From Bowmanella sp. JS7-9 (GTDB lineage Bacteria > Pseudomonadota > Gammaproteobacteria > Enterobacterales > Alteromonadaceae): DNA of 53,939 bases. The notes beneath the pieces were generated by a model, which was not told the DNA's origin, ran no database searches, and saw only the letters and a list, made by a program, of their open reading frames with translations. Both the position numbers and the translations under genes were made by a program. Positions 1 to 8,014 of the stretch are shown here, piece after piece (positions within the stretch are counted from its first letter, which is position 1; the number at the start of each line of letters is the position of its first letter). Where the stretch lies: NCBI RefSeq assembly GCF_004329715.1, contig NZ_JXSY01000007.1, forward strand, positions 1 through 53,939. Direction: 5' to 3'.

Positions 1-604
1 CCAGCCATTTCATCACGGCCTTACCCGATGGCACATTCCAGGTTTTGGCTTGCTGATAACGCTGTGACCAGCCATCAATCTGGCGCTGCACATAGCCCTC
101 CCCCTTGGCCAGATTACTTAGCCCGGCCTGGTGAATATCAATTTGGTGCAGTTCAATCATGCAATCCAGCACGTTTTCACACAGCTGGCGGGTCTGCTCT
201 GGTGTCATATCGACACCGCGGGGCAGATTTTTGCGCGGAATAATGCCGGTGAGCTTTTCCATCACATAAAAATCGCCCCCCAACACGGCCTCGTCCTCAC
301 ACAGTGCCAGCATCTCTGGCACATAGCGGTAGACGGGCTTGATCGCCCGCTGTAAGCGAAACTCGCGCCCCATATCGTGCGCGCCTTTAGCCTTGGTGCC
401 TTTGGGGGCTCTGCGTAAAATCACCTCGCGCTGTGGATAATGCAGACAATAGGTCCAGTTCGACGCGCCACCGCTGTATTGGGTCACCTCGGGCGAGCCG
501 CTGAGTCCGGCAACCTGACCCTGCAGCCAGTTATTTACCGGCTCAAGCGGTAACTCTTCACCACTTCGCACCGCTTTGGCCTGATCGATTACCGATTTAC
601 TCAC
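1..604 (-). CDS. phosphotransferase family protein (aminoglycoside phosphotransferase / ACAD10-like kinase fold), 3' part cut by the window
   Basis: The frame is open from a GTG at 602-604 to the window edge, giving about 201 residues of the N-terminal lobe. The nucleotide-binding half is recognisable: a GGASNWTY loop, then VILRRAP carrying the ATP-lysine-type strand, then a YVMEKL hinge. The catalytic HxD loop would lie beyond the window. The GTG overlaps the stop of the upstream SDR gene (GTGAGTAA), so the two are translationally coupled. Together with the acyl-CoA dehydrogenase this is a cluster often seen in aerobic lipid catabolism. The family is known to phosphorylate small hydroxylated substrates, sometimes hydroxyacyl-CoA; the actual substrate here is unknown. 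Confidence 0.85.
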   Translation of the reverse strand, partial: MSKSVIDQAKAVRSGEELPLEPVNNWLQGQVAGLSGSPEVTQYSGGASNWTYCLHYPQREVILRRAPKGTKAKGAHDMGREFRLQRAIKPVYRYVPEMLALCEDEAVLGGDFYVMEKLTGIIPRKNLPRGVDMTPEQTRQLCENVLDCMIELHQIDIHQAGLSNLAKGEGYVQRQIDGWSQRYQQAKTWNVPSGKAVMKWL

Positions 605-1439
605 CCTTACGCTCCTGATGTTCAGCCAGCATGCGTTTCACCATGCCGCCGGTTTTCTTCGCCATGGTGGCCAGATAACGAGGGCGCGACAGGAACTTCT
701 TCAGCCGGTATGCCAGGCGCCCTTCCGGATGGGTAACAATCAAAAATTGCTGTTTTTCCACCGCATCGAGAATATACGCCGCCACTTGTTCGGTGGTCAT
801 GGTGGCCTTGTCGAACATACGATCCATCATCATCCGCGCCGTAGGCTCTGAGGTACGCATGGACTCATCCAGATTGGTTTTGAAAAAGCTCGGACACACC
901 ACATGCACGTCGATGTTCTGCGGCTTAAATTCCAGATACCAGGTCTCCGACAGCCCGACCACCGCGGCTTTGGCCGCATTATAGCTGCCCATACAGGGCA
1001 CCGGCGTGATACCGGCCTGTGAGGCAATATTGATAAAGCGGCCGCTGCCCTGCTTGCGAAACATCGGCAAAAAACGCTGGCTAACGCGCACCATGCCCAG
1101 CACATTGATATCCATCACCCATTGCCACTGCTCGATACTCTCACCCAGTAGGCTACCGCCGGTAGCAACACCGGCATTGTTGACCACGGTATCCACCCCG
1201 CCCCAGCGCGTCTGCAGGATATTGGCCAACTCGCTGATGTCGGACTCGGAGGTAATATCACAATGCACATACAGCACATCCGCCACCTGCCCTTGCAGCT
1301 GGCTGACCACCTCTTGGCCGCGTTCGTCGTTCACATCGGCGATACAGATTTTCGCCTGCTTGCCTAACCGCTTGGCCCAGGTTTCTGCCAGGCCTTTGCC
1401 CAAGCCCGATGCCGCGCCGGTAATTAAAATCCGCTGCAT
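597..1439 (-). CDS. SDR family NAD(P)-dependent oxidoreductase
   Basis: A 280-residue classical short-chain dehydrogenase. The N-terminal Rossmann motif TGAASGLGKG follows directly after MQRIL, NNAG lies near residue 90, a serine comes before the catalytic YNAAK, and a hydrophobic, basic tail follows. The frame is open upstream to 1538, but that part overlaps the acyl-CoA dehydrogenase, so the ATG at 1437-1439, one base after the preceding stop (1441-1443), is chosen. It is the middle gene of an acyl-CoA dehydrogenase / SDR / phosphotransferase operon, which suggests oxidation of a hydroxyacyl or alcohol intermediate. The substrate is inferred, not seen. Confidence 0.92.
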   Translation of the reverse strand: MQRILITGAASGLGKGLAETWAKRLGKQAKICIADVNDERGQEVVSQLQGQVADVLYVHCDITSESDISELANILQTRWGGVDTVVNNAGVATGGSLLGESIEQWQWVMDINVLGMVRVSQRFLPMFRKQGSGRFINIASQAGITPVPCMGSYNAAKAAVVGLSETWYLEFKPQNIDVHVVCPSFFKTNLDESMRTSEPTARMMMDRMFDKATMTTEQVAAYILDAVEKQQFLIVTHPEGRLAYRLKKFLSRPRYLATMAKKTGGMVKRMLAEHQERKGE

Positions 1440-1440
1440 A

Positions 1441-2667
1441 TTAACGTCCTGTGTATTTGGCCAGTTCCAGCCGCGAAACCATGCCCATGTGTACTTCATC
1501 CGGGCCGTCTGCAATACGCAGAATCCGCCCCATGGCATTAAAGTATGTCAGCGGCAGATCGTCATTCACGCCCGCCCCGCCGAACATCTGGATAGCCATA
1601 TCAGACACCCGTTGCAACATATTTGGCACCACCACTTTAATGCTGGAGATATCGGTCATGGCCTGTTTTACCCCCAGCTTATCGATTTTCCACGCAGCCT
1701 GTAAGGTCAGCAAGCGCGCCTGGTCGATCAGCATCCGCGCCTCGGCCACCCGTTCCAGGTTACCACCGAGCTTAATCAGCGGTTTACCGAACGCCTGACG
1801 GGATAGCCCGCGTTTAATCATCAGCTCCAGTGCCCGCTCTGCCGCACCAATGGCGCGCATACAATGGTGAATACGCCCCGGGCCTAAACGCCCCTGCGCA
1901 ATGGCAAAGCCTTTGCCCATGCCAACCAGCAGATTGCTTTTCGGCACGCGCACATCAGTAAACAGCACTTCACCGTGGCCATAGGGCGCATCGTAATCGC
2001 CACAGGCGGTCAGCATGCGCTGGATCTCCACACCGGGGCTATCCAGCGGCACAATCACCATGGAATGCTGATTATGTTTATCATTGTCCGGATTGGACAA
2101 GCCCATAAAAATCGCGACTTTGGCATCCGGATGGCCCAGGCCGGTGGTCCACCATTTGCGCCCATTGAGCACCAACTCATCACCATCTTCTACTATGGTG
2201 GCCTGCATATTGGTGGCATCGGATGACGCCACCTCAGGTTCGGTCATGGCAAATACCGAGCGGATCTCGCCAGACAGCAGTGGCATCAGCCAGCTATTTT
2301 GCTGGGCCTGATTACCAAAGTGATACAACACTTCCATATTGCCGGTATCCGGCGCATTACAGTTAAACAGCTCGGCGGCAAACGCGACTTTGCCCATTTC
2401 TTCCGCCAGCGGCGCGTAATCCAGGCAACTTAGCCCCGCGCCTAATTCGGCATCCGGCAAAAATAAATTCCACAACCCCGCCTCGCGGGCTTGTTGTTTA
2501 AGGGTATGGATCGCCGCAGGCACCTGCCAGTGGCGAAAATCACGCCCCTCATTGAGCCGCTTGTTGTCGGCCAGAATCGCCTTTTCCTGCGGGTAGACAT
2601 GCTCCTGCATAAAGGCTTTGAGGCGCGCCTGATACTGCTGTGATTTCTCGCTGTGACTAAAGTCCAT
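1441..2667 (-). CDS. acyl-CoA dehydrogenase (ACAD10/11-like)
   Basis: A full-length 408-residue flavoprotein of the acyl-CoA dehydrogenase family, which introduces an alpha-beta double bond and passes electrons to ETF. Visible blocks are FAMTEPEVASSDATN (FAD/substrate loop), NGRKWWTTG, RQAFGKPL and the C-terminal ADGPDEVH, where the glutamate sits in the position of the catalytic base in the ACAD10/11-type subgroup. It is first in a three-gene operon and diverges from a LysR gene; the 108-bp gap carries an inverted repeat. The acyl chain length cannot be read from the sequence. Confidence 0.93.
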   Translation of the reverse strand: MDFSHSEKSQQYQARLKAFMQEHVYPQEKAILADNKRLNEGRDFRHWQVPAAIHTLKQQAREAGLWNLFLPDAELGAGLSCLDYAPLAEEMGKVAFAAELFNCNAPDTGNMEVLYHFGNQAQQNSWLMPLLSGEIRSVFAMTEPEVASSDATNMQATIVEDGDELVLNGRKWWTTGLGHPDAKVAIFMGLSNPDNDKHNQHSMVIVPLDSPGVEIQRMLTACGDYDAPYGHGEVLFTDVRVPKSNLLVGMGKGFAIAQGRLGPGRIHHCMRAIGAAERALELMIKRGLSRQAFGKPLIKLGGNLERVAEARMLIDQARLLTLQAAWKIDKLGVKQAMTDISSIKVVVPNMLQRVSDMAIQMFGGAGVNDDLPLTYFNAMGRILRIADGPDEVHMGMVSRLELAKYTGR

Positions 2668-2718
2668 GATTGCTGTCTCGCCAGATTAGGTCACCTCAGC
2701 TTACGCATAACTTTTATA

Positions 2719-2763
2719 TGAATGAAATGAATTTAATTGATAACCTACAATGAATTTCATTCA
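2719..2763. promoter_or_regulatory. inverted repeat in the divergent promoter, probable LysR operator
   Basis: TGAATGAAAT (2719-2728) and ATTTCATTCA (2754-2763) form a perfect 10-bp inverted repeat with a 25-bp spacer. It lies between the acyl-CoA dehydrogenase start (2667) and the LysR-type gene start (2776). LysR regulators typically bind such dyads between themselves and a divergently transcribed target. The repeat is seen; its regulatory role is inferred. Confidence 0.55.
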
Positions 2764-2775
2764 CAATAACCAGCC

Positions 2776-3705
2776 ATGCTCGATCCGAAAACCATCGCCC
2801 AACTGGATTTGAATCTGCTCAAGGTATTTGAGGTGCTGTACCAACAGCGCAATATGTCGGCCGCCGCGCAGATTTTGTGTATCAGCCCCTCGGCGGTTAG
2901 CCATGCCATGCGCCGTTTGCGCACCACGTTGCAGGATGATTTATTCGTGCGTCAGGGCCAGCGCATGCAGCCAACGCCGGCATGTGAACGTATTGCACCG
3001 GCGCTGATTGCGGCGTTAACCCGCTTGCGTGAGGTGCTCAGCCAATGTGGTGAGTTTTCCCTTGCAACCAGCACCCAGACCTTTGTGCTGGCGATGCATG
3101 ATGCGATAGAAGCAGTATTATTGCCGGCATTACTGCCCTTGTTGCAAAGCATGGCGCCGAATACCCGCTTACACAGCGTAAGAGTAGAGCGGGATAACAT
3201 GCCAAAATTGCTCGCCTCCCGGCAACTGGATATGGCCATCGATGTGGCATTGCCGCTTAAAGCACCGATTCTGCACCGGCCCTTATCGCGGGATAAATTT
3301 GCCGTGCTGATGCGCCGCGACCATCCGCTGGCAACGGGTCTCAACCAGCAGACCTATCTGGCTGCACGGCATATCACCGTATCATCGCGTGCCAGTGGCC
3401 CGGCGCTGGAAGACATCGGCCTGTTGCAACAAGGAGTGAACAGGGATATTCATTTGCGCTGTCAAAGCTATCACAGTGCCCGCCATCTGGTGTCGGGTTC
3501 AGATTTACTGCTAACCCTGCCATGGCTGATTGGCCAGCACTTACAGTCACCCGCTACGCTGCTGTGTGACTTGCCCCTTAGCCTTGCGCCTATCGACTCA
3601 CAAATTTACTGGCACCAGCAGACCGATCAGGATCCGGCCCTGAGCTGGCTACGTGCGCAAATAGAACAGTTATTTGTTAGCGGGCAGTTAACGCAAGGCG
3701 CATGA
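2776..3705 (+). CDS. LysR family transcriptional regulator
   Basis: A 309-residue regulator. The N-terminal winged helix-turn-helix is clear (DLNLLKVFEVLYQQRNMSAA, then SPSAVSHAMRRLR), followed by a substrate-binding-like effector domain. It is transcribed away from the acyl-CoA dehydrogenase operon and is its probable regulator. Its 3' end overlaps the convergent rimI by 29 bases. The inducer is unknown. Confidence 0.93.
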   Translation: MLDPKTIAQLDLNLLKVFEVLYQQRNMSAAAQILCISPSAVSHAMRRLRTTLQDDLFVRQGQRMQPTPACERIAPALIAALTRLREVLSQCGEFSLATSTQTFVLAMHDAIEAVLLPALLPLLQSMAPNTRLHSVRVERDNMPKLLASRQLDMAIDVALPLKAPILHRPLSRDKFAVLMRRDHPLATGLNQQTYLAARHITVSSRASGPALEDIGLLQQGVNRDIHLRCQSYHSARHLVSGSDLLLTLPWLIGQHLQSPATLLCDLPLSLAPIDSQIYWHQQTDQDPALSWLRAQIEQLFVSGQLTQGA

Positions 3706-4144
3706 TACAGGCGTCTTCGCGGCCACTGGCGGTGGGGTAATAATTTTTACGTACATCGATATGGCTGAAACCACAGGCCTGATACAGGCTAACGGCGGTG
3801 TGATTGGACGCTCTGACTTCAAGAAAGATCATACTGGCAGCCCGTTTGGCAGACTCGCTGATCACATGTAACAGCAATTGTTTGCCCAGCCCCTGCCCTC
3901 GGGCAGACGGCACCACCCCCACGTCCATCAGGGTCACTTCATCCAACACCTGATGGCACAGGTAATAACCTTGCACGTCATTACCTGCGGTAATCACATA
4001 ACTAAAGTACGGCGCACTGAGGCCATCGGCAAAGGTGTTTTTCGACCAGGGAAATGACTGACAGGTGCAATGCACCGAATAGGCCGCGTCCAGCGTATCG
4101 GCACTAAGTGCGACTAGTTCTGCCATGTTTGCAGGACTTGCCAT
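3677..4144 (-). CDS. rimI: ribosomal protein S18-alanine N-acetyltransferase
   Basis: A GNAT acetyltransferase of about 150 residues. The acetyl-CoA loop ARGQGLGKQLL and the RimI-typical LEVRASNHTAVSLYQACGF are both present. RimI acetylates the N-terminal alanine of ribosomal protein S18. The longest start (4144) overlaps holD by 31 bases; an internal ATG at 4124-4126 (MAELV) is the more family-like start, and neither has a strong ribosome binding site. The holD-rimI order is a classical gammaproteobacterial arrangement and supports both calls. Confidence 0.93.
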   Translation of the reverse strand: MASPANMAELVALSADTLDAAYSVHCTCQSFPWSKNTFADGLSAPYFSYVITAGNDVQGYYLCHQVLDEVTLMDVGVVPSARGQGLGKQLLLHVISESAKRAASMIFLEVRASNHTAVSLYQACGFSHIDVRKNYYPTASGREDACIMRLALTAR

Positions 4145-4686
4145 AACTGCTGTTTCAGGTCGGGGCTGTGCTTGAGTTGTAGCAGCGCCGGCGTGACCAG
4201 CGTATTGCCGTTGACCGCGAACTGCTCGCCCTCATTCCAGATCAGCGCCGGATCATGGGGTAACGCGCATTTCACATCATTAACGAACACATCACTGCTT
4301 TCGAACAGATTGGGCAACTCCGTTACGGCCTGCGCCTGAACTGCTGGTGTAAACTCCTCAGCAACGGGCTCAGGCAGCGCCTCTTCTCGTGCTGGTGCCG
4401 GTTGCGTTTGCACCGGTTCACCCATCCCCATCGCTTGCTTCAGCGCGGCAATCCCACTGGCGGGATCCGCTGATTTGGCCAAAGCCACTGGCGCGGCATG
4501 CACCAGCTGTTCAGGTGCCTGCACCAGTAGTTCAGGTGCTTGCACTTCATTTGCTGTGGCGGATTCTGGCATAGCCACAATCGACCCGGCCTCGCGTATA
4601 TGGGCGGGGGCATCGTCACGGATAGACCAAACCGGGATCCCCAGCTCAGTCAGTACCGCTTGTTGATAAGGCGTGATTTTTTGCAT
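4114..4686 (-). CDS. holD: DNA polymerase III psi subunit, long form
   Basis: 190 residues from the ATG at 4684-4686. The N-terminus (QKITPYQQAVLTELGIPVW) matches the psi peptide that contacts the clamp loader, and the last 60 residues look like the psi core that pairs with chi. Between them lies an Ala/Pro/Glu/Gln-rich linker (about residues 40-125) that makes the protein much longer than the 137-residue E. coli form. The position directly before rimI agrees with the call. The frame extends 12 codons further upstream, but the chosen ATG starts the conserved region. Confidence 0.8.
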   Translation of the reverse strand: MQKITPYQQAVLTELGIPVWSIRDDAPAHIREAGSIVAMPESATANEVQAPELLVQAPEQLVHAAPVALAKSADPASGIAALKQAMGMGEPVQTQPAPAREEALPEPVAEEFTPAVQAQAVTELPNLFESSDVFVNDVKCALPHDPALIWNEGEQFAVNGNTLVTPALLQLKHSPDLKQQLWQVLQTWQN

Positions 4687-4866
4687 GGCGGCAAGATTAC
4701 CACTGCGCGCAGTCAGAATCATCTACTGATGTGCCCTATCGGCTGCAAGGCTGACTCCGTGGGGCTCTAGAGGATTCAGACAAATTCTGTTACCCAACTT
4801 AACTTGTCGCCCCGCCCGTAGGTGTTTACTTTCACCATTAACAACTGAGGCCAGGAGCCAAATCCG

Positions 4867-5790
4867 GTGAATGTGATTCAAACCGAGCAATTACAAAAGG
4901 CCTATGATGGTCTGGCGGTGCTACAAGGCGTCGACTTGCAGGTGCCGCAAGGGGCGGTCTTTGCCTTTTTGGGTAATAACGGATCGGGCAAATCCACCAC
5001 CATTCGCATCTTAACCGGGTTGCTACGCGCCGATGCCGGCAAAGCCGAAGTGCTCGGCATGGATATCACCCGTCAGCGCCTGCCGGTTCTGGCACAGATT
5101 GGCGCATTGGTGGAATCACCGGCGCTTTACCCCAACTTAACCGCCGCAGAGTGTTTATCCATTGCCTGCCGCCTGAAAAACGTCAGCCTCAGGGACATTG
5201 ACCGGGTGTTGGATGTCGTGGAAATGCGCGCGGCAAGGCAGCGCAGGATTGGTCAGTTTTCGCTGGGTATGAAACAGCGTCTGGCCATCGCCATGACGCT
5301 TATCGGCGCACCCAAGCTGCTGATACTGGATGAACCCACCAACGGCCTTGATCCTCAGGGCATGCAGGATATTCGCACGCTGATACAGCAGCTACCGGCA
5401 CGGCAGGATTGCAGCGTGTTTGTCTCCAGCCATTTGTTGGATGAAGTAGAAAAAATGGCCAGTCATGTGGCGCTGCTGCATAAAGGGCGGGTAATTGCGC
5501 AGGAAAACCTGCTGACCCTTAAACAAAAGCAAGTCCGGCGTTTAAAACTGGTTTGCCACCCGTTAGACAGCACCGCTGAGCTGCTTGAGCGCATGTCGCT
5601 ACGCAGTGAACAGGACACAGATGGCCTGTGGCTGGATGGTCTGTCATCAGCCGATCTCACCCCGTTACTGCAACATTTGCTTGCCCACGATGTGGAAATT
5701 TTTGAAGCCCGCTGGCATCAACCATCGCTGGAAGATTGGTTTGTGGGGCAACAAACGCAGGCATTGGAGGCGTCCCATGCAATGGCTTAA
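4867..5790 (+). CDS. ABC transporter ATP-binding protein
   Basis: 307 residues starting at GTG 4867 with AGGAG about ten bases upstream. The Walker A is GNNGSGKST, the signature SLGMKQRLAIAM and the Walker B LLILDEPTNGLDPQG, followed by a switch histidine in VSSHLLDE: a complete nucleotide-binding domain of the DrrA/CcmA/MutF type. The stop overlaps the start of the following permease by 14 bases, so the two form an exporter. The family includes antibiotic and lantibiotic self-protection exporters, but the cargo is not predictable. Confidence 0.93.
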   Translation: MNVIQTEQLQKAYDGLAVLQGVDLQVPQGAVFAFLGNNGSGKSTTIRILTGLLRADAGKAEVLGMDITRQRLPVLAQIGALVESPALYPNLTAAECLSIACRLKNVSLRDIDRVLDVVEMRAARQRRIGQFSLGMKQRLAIAMTLIGAPKLLILDEPTNGLDPQGMQDIRTLIQQLPARQDCSVFVSSHLLDEVEKMASHVALLHKGRVIAQENLLTLKQKQVRRLKLVCHPLDSTAELLERMSLRSEQDTDGLWLDGLSSADLTPLLQHLLAHDVEIFEARWHQPSLEDWFVGQQTQALEASHAMA

Positions 5791-6514
5791 CTTATGGCGC
5801 ATTGAGTGGCTGAAAACCCGCCGCACGTTTGTGTTACTCATGCTGTTCCTGTGCCCGCTGGCTACCGCGCTATTCCCATTGGCCCAGCACCTGCACAATG
5901 GTGGCGCGACCATCGAGGCCAAAGGCTGGGACGTTTACTGGCAAAACGCGGTACTCATGTGGACGTTTCTGATGATGCCGATGTTTTGCGTGTTGTCCTC
6001 TGCGCTGCTGGTGCAAAGTGAGCACGTGAATCAGACCTGGCGGGTAATGCTTACCCTGCCGGTCAGTCAGGCACAATTGTATCTGGTGAAGTTGCTGATG
6101 GCCTGGAGCTTTGTGGTGCTGGCTGGGTGTTTAATGCTGTTGCTGTGCGCTGCAGGCGTTGCGCTCTTGGTGTGGCAGGGCTTCCCGGCCCATGACGCGT
6201 TTGCCTATCCGTTTATCAAAACCATGGGGCTGGTTGCACTGAGTTGCTTCCCTATGGTGGTGTTTCAGCATGCGGTGAGCTGGCGCTTCACCCATTTGAT
6301 GGCAATCCTCACCATCGGGCTGGTAACCACGCTGGGGATTTCCTTCGTCGCCCGCTCGGAATACTGGGTCTATTACCCTTGGGGTTACCCCATGCTGGCG
6401 TTGAGTCCTGCCGATGAATTATCTCATCAGGCCCTGCTGCTCAGCGGTCTGGTCGGTGGCTTGATGGCGCTAGTGACTACCTGGTGGTTTGGTAAGCGCG
6501 AGGTGGGGGTGTAG
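5777..6514 (+). CDS. ABC-2 type permease, partner of the preceding ATPase
   Basis: 245 residues from ATG 5777. The N-terminus MQWLNLWRIEWLKTRRT is typical of lantibiotic-protection-type (MutE/EpiE-like) ABC-2 permeases, and about six hydrophobic membrane segments follow. The frame is open further upstream (to 5585), but that overlaps the ATPase. The ATG lies inside the end of the ATPase gene, so the pair is coupled. It is the last ordinary gene before the cassette array. Confidence 0.88.
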   Translation: MQWLNLWRIEWLKTRRTFVLLMLFLCPLATALFPLAQHLHNGGATIEAKGWDVYWQNAVLMWTFLMMPMFCVLSSALLVQSEHVNQTWRVMLTLPVSQAQLYLVKLLMAWSFVVLAGCLMLLLCAAGVALLVWQGFPAHDAFAYPFIKTMGLVALSCFPMVVFQHAVSWRFTHLMAILTIGLVTTLGISFVARSEYWVYYPWGYPMLALSPADELSHQALLLSGLVGGLMALVTTWWFGKREVGV

Positions 6515-6559
6515 CCTGTCCCGTGGAGACAGCGCTGCTTTTGTCCGGAACGAAATTAA

Positions 6560-6571
6560 GTAACTTGTTAC
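6560..6571 (-). other. collapsed or truncated terminal attC
   Basis: GTAACTTGTTAC is a 12-bp palindrome that provides an R''-like TGTAACAA for the last cassette gene, whose TAA stop is the core triplet. No matching stem or distal R' is evident before the ABC permease. The site may have lost its hairpin by deletion. Confidence 0.4.
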
Positions 6572-6975
6572 ATTTCACGCACTACAGACAAAAGTAAGAC
6601 CAAAAACAAGATAAAAATTATTGAATACAAAGGAATTTTTCTAAGTACATAATTTCTCGCATCGCCTGGTGGAGTCATCCATGTTAATAACTTTGCGATG
6701 AATGAAATTCTTTTTCTTTCTAACTTGTCGCCTTTCACAACTAAGTGGTACTTCTTACTTACGAACACGCCACCATATTTGGATAAATCTGTTTCTAACT
6801 CGCATTGCTCTCGAGCAATAGCGGCTTCGTTATCGGCGATTACTTTTGTAACACGCAATAGCATTTTGCCGTCATCAGTTTCCTTGATTGAGCATTCTAC
6901 GGGGTTTGTTCTTTCATGGATGTATCTAAAGCCACCCTGTACCGACCGGTCAGATTGGAATAAGAATGTAAACAT
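6568..6975 (-). CDS. cassette-encoded protein with C-terminal membrane anchor, function unknown
   Basis: 135 residues from the ATG at 6973-6975 (MFTFLFQSDRS). The frame is open further upstream to 7098, but that part is attC sequence. A soluble beta-rich N-terminal part (FRYIHERTNPVEC, VTKVIADNEAAIAREQCELETDL) is followed by a hydrophobic tail IIFILFLVLLLSVV, so it is probably a tail-anchored membrane protein. The stop codon TAA is formed by the terminal attC core. I do not recognise the family. Confidence 0.68.
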   Translation of the reverse strand: MFTFLFQSDRSVQGGFRYIHERTNPVECSIKETDDGKMLLRVTKVIADNEAAIAREQCELETDLSKYGGVFVSKKYHLVVKGDKLERKRISFIAKLLTWMTPPGDARNYVLRKIPLYSIIFILFLVLLLSVVREM

Positions 6976-7035
6976 TATCGGAACTTTTTTGGTGTTACTG
7001 CTCTTCAACCAGTCGTATCCATTAACTCTTGAGAA

Positions 7036-7132
7036 ATGTAACGCCGCGCACAGCGGCTTGGTAACTTGGCACGTAATTGCGAAGCGAAACTGAGCCACCT
7101 GTTACGAGTCCCGCTTCAGTGGCTTGTTATAT
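7036..7132 (-). other. attC site
   Basis: On the minus strand it runs from ATATAACAAG (R'') to GTTACAT (R'). Inner arms around CCACTGAAGCGGGAC and GCCGCTGTGCGCGGC form the stem. It separates the cassettes at 7127-7558 and 6568-6975. Confidence 0.7.
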
Positions 7133-7558
7133 AACCTTTTTCGCGAACCAATGTATGGGTCTGCGTAAGTAAGCAAAACAAACTAAACCAACAAATACAC
7201 CTATTAAAACTCTCATTCCTACGGAGTTATCTGCATATAAACTTTCACCGACTCTAAGCTCTACCAACAGGCTCTTATCTTTCTGGTGTTTCCCTTTTAT
7301 TTCTTTGCCTGTCATAAGGTTTAGGAACTCTTCACAAGTCCTATAAGTACCAGAGGAAAAGTACTCATTGCCATTGATGGTGAAATAACCTCTATATTTG
7401 CCTCTTGAGCTAGCTTTGCAACTTAATTCACTATTAGTTAAATCGATTGACTCAATATTTTTATCAACCCGCACGATCAATATATAAATCACACCTAATG
7501 TGATAAAAATTGCCGCTATAGTTGCATCTAGAGCAAGTTTAAAGTTGACGGTTTTCAC
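7127..7558 (-). CDS. cassette-encoded two-TM membrane protein, function unknown
   Basis: 143 residues from a GTG at 7558. A first membrane helix (ALDATIAAIFITLGVIYILIV) is followed by an external domain with two cysteines (ELSCKASSRGKY, TYRTCEEF) and a second helix (VLIGVFVGLVCFAYL) with a basic end. Its TAA stop is part of the attC R'' core. No family is recognised. Confidence 0.68.
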   Translation of the reverse strand: MKTVNFKLALDATIAAIFITLGVIYILIVRVDKNIESIDLTNSELSCKASSRGKYRGYFTINGNEYFSSGTYRTCEEFLNLMTGKEIKGKHQKDKSLLVELRVGESLYADNSVGMRVLIGVFVGLVCFAYLRRPIHWFAKKVI

Positions 7559-7572
7559 TGAACCCCATGGTT

Positions 7573-7672
7573 ATATAACACCCCAAGAAGGGGCAATTGC
7601 ATGTGGGCTAAAATATGGAACGAAGTGACGGGAGCCCACATGTAGTTGTCCCGTTTGCTTGGTTTGTTATGT
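7573..7672 (-). other. attC site
   Basis: About 100 bp. On the minus strand R'' is ACATAACAA and R' is GTTATAT. Long arms (GGGACAACTACATGTGGGCTC against AGCCCACATGCAATTGCCCC, plus strand 7590-7652) make the longest stem in the array. Confidence 0.75.
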
Positions 7673-7674
7673 TG

Positions 7675-7938
7675 CTATGCTGTAAAAAAAGACCACTTAC
7701 TAGTTGTTCTTACACGCAAATTTTCAGGTGTTTGTTCGATACTTTCAATTTCTTCGATGGCAAATGGTAAGGTTGTTTGGTTTTCAATAGCAAGTAGTTC
7801 ATTTGGGTACACCAGAAGAGCATTTTTAAACGTTCTACCATCTTTAAGGTGTAGGTTTACAATGGAAGCATCTTGCTTGAATTCTTCGAAAGGACCGAAG
7901 GCTTCTACCAATTTTAGTGGTATTTCAAATCCGTTCAA
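7675..7938 (-). CDS. small cassette-encoded soluble protein, function unknown
   Basis: 87 residues. The start is TTG at 7938 with GGAAGG about six bases upstream. The protein is acidic with predicted beta strands (ASIVNLHLKDGRTFKNALLVYPNELLAIENQ), a single small beta-rich domain. No signal peptide, membrane segment or recognised motif was seen. The stop lies three bases before the attC. Confidence 0.65.
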   Translation of the reverse strand: MNGFEIPLKLVEAFGPFEEFKQDASIVNLHLKDGRTFKNALLVYPNELLAIENQTTLPFAIEEIESIEQTPENLRVRTTSKWSFFTA

Positions 7939-7955
7939 TTTCTGCCTTCCTTACA

Positions 7956-8014
7956 ACATAACGCTTCAAGAAGGGGCGCCGCTTGCGACGTCCCTCTTGC
8001 TTGATTTGTTAGCT
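7956..8014 (-). other. attC site
   Basis: 59 bp. On the minus strand it runs from AGCTAACAAAT (R'') to GCGTTATGT (R'), with arms CAAGAGGGACGTC and GGCGCCCCTTCTTG. The end of the upstream leucine-rich-repeat-like gene lies inside it. Confidence 0.75.

Noticed and set aside
1006..1704. 232-codon plus-strand frame opposite the SDR and acyl-CoA dehydrogenase genes
   Set aside because: Antisense to two well supported enzymes, with no recognisable domain.
6515..6560. CTGTC/GACAG hairpin after the ABC permease as terminator
   Set aside because: The stem is short and lacks a following T-run; it could equally be part of a lost attC, so no call is made.
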